Shown here piece by piece: positions 59,396 to 64,000 of a stretch of DNA of 64,000 bases; the first letter of the stretch is position 1, and the number at the start of each line of letters is the position of its first letter. Origin of the DNA: Craspedostauros australis (Eukaryota > Bacillariophyta > Bacillariophyceae > Mastogloiales > Achnanthaceae); NCBI GenBank assembly GCA_026770025.1, contig JAMXDE010000041.1, forward strand, positions 1 to 64,000, given 5' to 3'. The position numbers were made by a program, and so were the translations under genes. The notes beneath the pieces were generated by a model that was not told the DNA's origin, did no database searches, and worked only from the letters and a program-made list of their open reading frames with translations.

Positions 59396-60252
59396 TTTAC
59401 TAACAATTAGTTACTCTCTCGAGAATGGTTTACCACACTGTATCCTAGCAGAGTGCTCTGCGAGTGCGAATGAAGCATGGCCAGGGTCAAGTGAAACTGC
59501 AGCTGCAATGTCCTCTACTCGCACGAGCTGCAGAGGACAAAGTAGCACACCTCGCGGAAGCGCTGTCACATCCAAACACTTTGCCGTAACTCTCAAGGAC
59601 GTGCATATAATCATCAGTCAGAGGGCGTCTCTGGAACTTGCATTGGTATGGTATGGCAGACGTATGGTAGGTCGAACGAGAGAGATTGCTGTCCTTCTGA
59701 TGCATCGTCTTGCTCGTCATCAGGTGCCATCAGGTGCCATCAGTGCATACGGACGACGACTCCTCATAGAGTGATGCACCTCCGAAGCTTCGATAGCTTG
59801 CCCAATTACACACGTATGACGACTAGTATTCCGCTTACGCTCCATTTCATCTTCCCGTTGTTGGCGCCTCACACTTGCATGTCATGGGATGACTGTAGCA
59901 TGCGGAAGTCGCGCAGAGAAAAGTATGGTGGAGTACATTCATCCTCGCACGAATACTCCTCCACCGCAGAGCAACAGCTAGAGACACAAGAATTATGGTA
60001 TTTTGGGTTTGTTTTCTCTCGTTAGCTCTACTAATGTAACACATGTTCAATTGACAGGAACAAAAATGGTGTGTCATGTGGTACGGACATACTCGTATCG
60101 TGAGAGTTCTGGTACGTACGTATACGCCGCACGGTAGGAGTGGAGCAGGTACTTGTATGGCGCCATGGATAGGTCGAAGACTCCCTGCTATTGCTGTTGC
60201 TGCTGATGCCGCTGCGGCGTGCCACTCATGCGAGTTGAGGCTCCGTGCGGTT
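59396..60252. other. Intergenic between convergent membrane-protein and CLC genes
   Basis: No gene is recognised. GGTGCCATCA is repeated in tandem near 59,722, and there are ACTCGTAT-type motifs at 60.09 kb. Confidence 0.5.
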
Positions 60253-62198
60253 TCAAACCAGCTGGGCCTTCTCGCCTTGCTCTTCCGCATCATCATCGTC
60301 ATCTTCGTCCTCCTCATCGATGTGGTACAAGCTACGATCAATGTCCGCGCGTGCGATCTGGGTCTTGATGAATGGCATGTATCCCGTGGCGAACAGACTG
60401 ACGAGGGACGCGGCGAGGACGGCGGACATGGCATTCTGCTCACCGGCGAGGTACACGAGGATCATGGTGGTGGCGATCGATGTGCGTGTGATCGCCACGT
60501 TGATGGCACCGGCCATGCACAAGCAGCAGAGCTGCTGTGGGATGAAGGGGAAGACGGAGAGGTGGAGAGCATTTCCCAACGCGGCTCCGGCTGCCATGGC
60601 TGGGAAGATGTAACCACCGCGGTATCCTCCGGCGACCGTGAAGGAGATGGCAATGAGCTTGGTGACGCCAACGATGAAGGATGGCATTGCTGTTGTGTTG
60701 CTGAGCTCGAAACCGATGAGGCCGTCGGTTGGCCAGATGTGCGCGAGGGTGCTGGCAGGCGCCAGGGTGGCGATTGTATCGAACTCAAACTCTCCCCAGA
60801 ACATGGTGTGCGGGATGATCATGCCGAGACCGATAATGACGACGGATCCCAGCAGCGCCCGCGGGACGGCCAGGTCGGATCGGCTTGGCGTGAGGTTGAG
60901 CATGGCAAAGAATTTCATGACCGATGCGTGCATCTTGGCGAAGCAGTAGGCGACGAGGGCACCGACGAGTCCCAGCAGCATGCCGTGGATGCAGGCCATG
61001 GGGTCGCTTCCGGTGAGCTTGTCGGGCACGATCTCCCAGATTGGTTCGATGGGGAGCTGGGCGAGCCCGCGGAAGACGATGAGGCAGATCTCTCCGGCGA
61101 AGATGCTTTCGATGGTGTGCTCAAAGTACTCCACTCCGAAGCGCGAGTTGACCTCGAGGGCGAAGAGACTACCACCGAGCGGGCAGCCGAAGAAGGCGGC
61201 CAATGCGCTGGACATGCCCATGAGGGTGTGCTTGCGGATGAGGTTGCGTTGGGTTTGCTTGAAGATGGTGCGTGAGACATATCCACCGAGTGCGGCGCAG
61301 ATGGCTGTAATTCGAATTTCAAGAGTTATCACGACGCACATTCATGGAAAATGGGTCCGACCGAATTTGAGGAAGAATGAGAAATGATGATGGCAAAGGG
61401 CATAGAGTATGAGCTATGGCGTGATAGTGATGGCGTGACATGCTGTGATGCGTGGCACTGTAATGACAGTGCTCCATGCGTTCAATGCTGGGCAAGGACA
61501 ATGACGGTCACATGAAATGCCGCCATCAACGACGACATGAATTTGCCACAGATGCAGAGCAGAACGTAGCGTAGGATGAAGCGCAGAATGAAGCGCACAA
61601 ACGGACGAAACGATCGAACCATCGACAACGTACCGACCAAAGGCGCCTCGGGACCCAAAGAGCCACCGCCGACGATACTGAATTGCGATGCGCACACCAT
61701 GGGCATGACGTGGTCCATCGCGACGTAGGCATCCTCGTGCACGCACTTGATGGTGGACGGCAGATCGCCTGGCTCTCCCATGTACGTGACGGTGAGTCCA
61801 ACGCCGAGGGCCATGAGGAAGCCGACGAGGGGGATCCAGAGGATGTGGGCCCATTCCGGCCAAACGCCGACGACGATCTGCTGCGGCAGATCATGCCACA
61901 CGTACTCCAGCACCCAGAAGAGGATGGTGTAGTAGATCCATGCGGCAACTCCGCAGATGATACCAATGCTGATGGCCAAGATCGAGGAATGGGGGATGCT
62001 ACCCTCGCGGAAGTTGACAGCGTCCTCCCAGAAGCTCGTTTGGGTCTTGATGAGGGTGGGATGGGCCTTCCTGGCGGAGACTGCTGATGACTTTCTGCTC
62101 AAGGGCGAAGTCTCGCTTGCGCTTGCATCGCCATCTGAATTGAGGCTTCCGTAGTTCGTGGCGATGTCTTCGCCATCTGCTTGTGGCTTGGGTGACAT
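60253..62198 (-). CDS. CLC-family chloride channel/transporter without CBS domains
   Basis: Exons are 62198-61634 and 61304-60253 (donor GTACGT, acceptor TTACAG), giving 538 residues from ATG 62198; the frame is open 91 codons further up, but that part is low-complexity. CLC proteins move chloride or exchange it for protons. It shows GGGSLGPEAPLV (the GREGP-type loop), CPLGGSLFALEVNSRFGVEY and GGYRGGYIFPAMAAGAALGN (the GGxFxP loop). In the first loop Leu181 stands where the gating Glu of GREGP would be, which would fit a channel rather than an exchanger, if my alignment is right. The C-terminus is a cytosolic-type acidic tail (DEEDEDDDDDAEEQ) with no CBS pair. Confidence 0.88.
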
Positions 62199-63601
62199 AC
62201 TATATTGGTAGTTGTAGAATAGAGTAGAGCAGTGTTTACCGTGCTTGTACGAGTGAAGTGTTCGTTCAATGTTCGTATCGCGTCCGTACGGTGTCTGTGT
62301 TGTGCTTGTATTTGTGCTTGTATTTGCGCTCTGGTTGGAATGAATGGATGAATGGATGATGGGATGAATGGAGAGGTGAACGCAGGTGCCTGTCTTCCTC
62401 TTCAGTAACGGGGGGATGTGTGTGTTGGGTGTGGTGTTGCTCAAGTGCGATGGTGCAAATGGGATCGACAAAGAGAAGGGCGTCTGATGACTGACTGGTT
62501 CTGTTTTTGTGTCTTTGTTGGTTTGTGGGTTTGTTTCTGCTTCTGCTTCTGCTTCTGCTGCTGTTGTGTGACTGTTGTTCTTGTTGTTGTGTGACTGTTG
62601 TCAGTGCTGTCAGTGTCGTTGCTCTGCTGTCGACTTCTCTTCGCCTCCATTTTGGTGGTGTAGGCGCAAGAAGAGTGTTGTCGTCATTGTTTGCCTTCGG
62701 GTTGTCAGACAGGAACACACAACGACGCACAATTTTGGGGCATCTGTGTGTTGCGTTGTTGTGTGTGGTTGGTTGGTTCCTTGATTGCCTTGGTTGGTTG
62801 GTGTGTCGGGTCTGGTGGTGCTGTGATGTGTGTCGTTGCGGGGTCTGGAAGGGTCCAAAAGTCAGGAGGCCAATGTGCCTCCGACAGATGACGTTTCTGC
62901 CATCGGTTGTGCCATGCTGTCGCAAAGTTCCCAACCAAACCGCGGAAGTCACTTGAAGCGCACCACCATAAATGAGCTGGAGCACACTTAACATCACACC
63001 ACTTCATTGATAGTTGTTGTGTCACAGCGCCTGTCGCAAGCAGAAAATGGAGCTTCGCCTCACTTTTTCAGCACCACAGCCGGACAACACAATTGCCGGC
63101 AAATGGAGAAAAGGAGAAGAAGATGCGGAGAAAATGCCATCCATCCATCACACATCATGTCGCCCATCACCATCACCATCCACCACCATCCACCACCTCA
63201 CGACAACCCTCCCATCTTCCAATGCCAAGATAGATAGAGAGAGAGCGCAATCCGACGTTGATTTTTGTGGGTGAGATTTTCCAGGGATTGCGCTCCAGAC
63301 ACGCCGACTTTGCCAAACTATCTGCACCAAACGCACGAGTACTTCTTCCGGTCGGCATCAAAAGGTCGTCTCCCTTGTGCTCAACCATCGAGTATGCAAC
63401 TACGAGCTACCAGTACTGCCGCGCGTCATGCTCCGCCTACTCTTCGATTATCTCATCTGGGGAAACCGAAAGTACATACCCGACGACTCTACTCTTAATC
63501 ATTGACTTCTTGGCTCCCTCACTTCCTCATCTGCTCAACTCACGTCTGTGACGATCGTCTGCACCTGCACCTGCACCTGCAACTGCACCCTCTGGAGAAA
63601 C
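62199..63601. other. Intergenic upstream of CLC
   Basis: No gene is recognised. The stretch contains TTCTGC repeats at 62.53-62.57 kb, TTGGT-rich DNA at 62.76-62.81 kb and a CACCTG repeat at 63.56-63.59 kb just past the UvrC-like stop. Confidence 0.5.
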
Positions 63602-64000
63602 TCATCGCAACCCATTCAACTTGGATCGAAGGATGCGGTGATTCTTCAGAGCGAATCGGTGGCTTTCATCACGGATGGACCGAAGCAAGAGGAGCGCCGG
63701 AGAGTCTGGCCTATCATTGATGGGTGCGCTTGATGTCAGCGAAAACACCTCTTCTTGATTCTTGGCCAACGAGATGACGGGGATCGTCGGGCGCAGGTCT
63801 GCTTCCGAATCGGTACCGCAATGGCCATGCGGGTCAACACCAACAGGTATGGGGATGTACTCTTCCTCGACGATGTGCAAAGATGTGTTATCGTCGCAAT
63901 CAAGAACACCATCATCACGTACATGGTCAGCAGCAGCAGCAGCAGCACTTGCAGTGGTGGTAGCACCATTGGTAACGACATTTCTGCTGGTTGGCAGGTA
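63602..64000 (-). CDS. uvrC: UvrC-like excinuclease subunit, C-terminal end (runs off right edge)
   Basis: The minus-strand frame is open from the right edge to a TGA at 63602-63604 and gives 132 residues. The last 60 match the UvrC RNase-H-like endonuclease domain by eye: IPVISLAKNQEEVF (UvrC IPVVGLAKxxEEIF) and DSPALLLLRSIRDESHRFAL followed by KNHRILRSK. UvrC makes the 5' and 3' incisions of bacterial nucleotide-excision repair. Upstream is a poly-Ala run (CAG microsatellite at 63,919-63,937) and a polar insertion. The protein stops right after RSKLNGLR, so the tandem helix-hairpin-helix end of bacterial UvrC is missing here, unless an intron leads to it. Confidence 0.65.
   Translation of the reverse strand, partial: YLPTSRNVVTNGATTTASAAAAAADHVRDDGVLDCDDNTSLHIVEEEYIPIPVGVDPHGHCGTDSEADLRPTIPVISLAKNQEEVFSLTSSAPINDRPDSPALLLLRSIRDESHRFALKNHRILRSKLNGLR

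Noticed and set aside
60076-61275. 399-residue plus-strand frame over the CLC gene
   Set aside because: Antisense shadow; the CLC motifs are on the minus strand.

Overview
The window is nuclear DNA of a photosynthetic stramenopile, almost certainly a diatom. The main evidence is plastid-targeting leaders of the ASAFAP type (SAAAFVP, SAAAFAP and SANAFIV at signal-peptide ends), short GT-AG introns, a type III metacaspase (p10 in front of p20), a plastid class II aldolase beside an enolase with a mitochondrial-type leader, and a fused PHYLLO gene. I could not determine the genus.

Positions 1-14,087 are one open reading frame on the minus strand that runs off the left edge: at least 4,695 codons of a secreted, mucin-like protein. 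Reading from its start (right to left), it has a signal peptide, a Cys-bearing globular region, 14 units of SDAPSDVPSEAPTG/GDEPTG with RTRR motifs, and then six copies of a roughly 188-residue six-cysteine domain separated by long PTSG linkers. Five domain copies sit in a 1,215-bp higher-order tandem repeat. Because the frame has no stop in the window, long antisense and out-of-frame readings of the repeats look like genes but are shadows.

Positions 16-34 kb carry aspartate-semialdehyde dehydrogenase (+, 1 intron), NF-YC (-, 1 intron), proteasome beta-7/PSMB4 (+), a 5.2-kb AT-richer gene-poor stretch, a plastid bestrophin (-, 2 introns) and a MidA/NDUFAF7 methyltransferase (+).

Positions 34-48.4 kb hold phylloquinone (vitamin K1) genes. 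PHYLLO (+) is a 2,483-residue fusion in the order MenF-MenD-MenH-MenC with an added C-terminal SRPBCC-like domain, and it has a plastid leader. MenB (-) ends in the peroxisomal signal SKL. Between them lie a small Cys-rich zinc-type protein, a probable GNAT relic and a divergent IscU-like protein. The targeting signals suggest that the pathway passes from plastid to peroxisome.

Positions 49-64 kb contain plastid fructose-bisphosphate aldolase (+, 1 intron), mitochondrial-type enolase (-, 1 intron; convergent with the aldolase), a type III metacaspase (-), a Cys-rich type I membrane protein (+), a CLC chloride channel family protein (-, 1 intron) and, at the right edge, the C-terminal end of a UvrC-like protein (-). 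Intergenic DNA is rich in short microsatellites, (CT)n/(AG)n hairpins and ACTCGTA-type motifs. I saw no tRNA, rRNA, CRISPR or intact mobile element.
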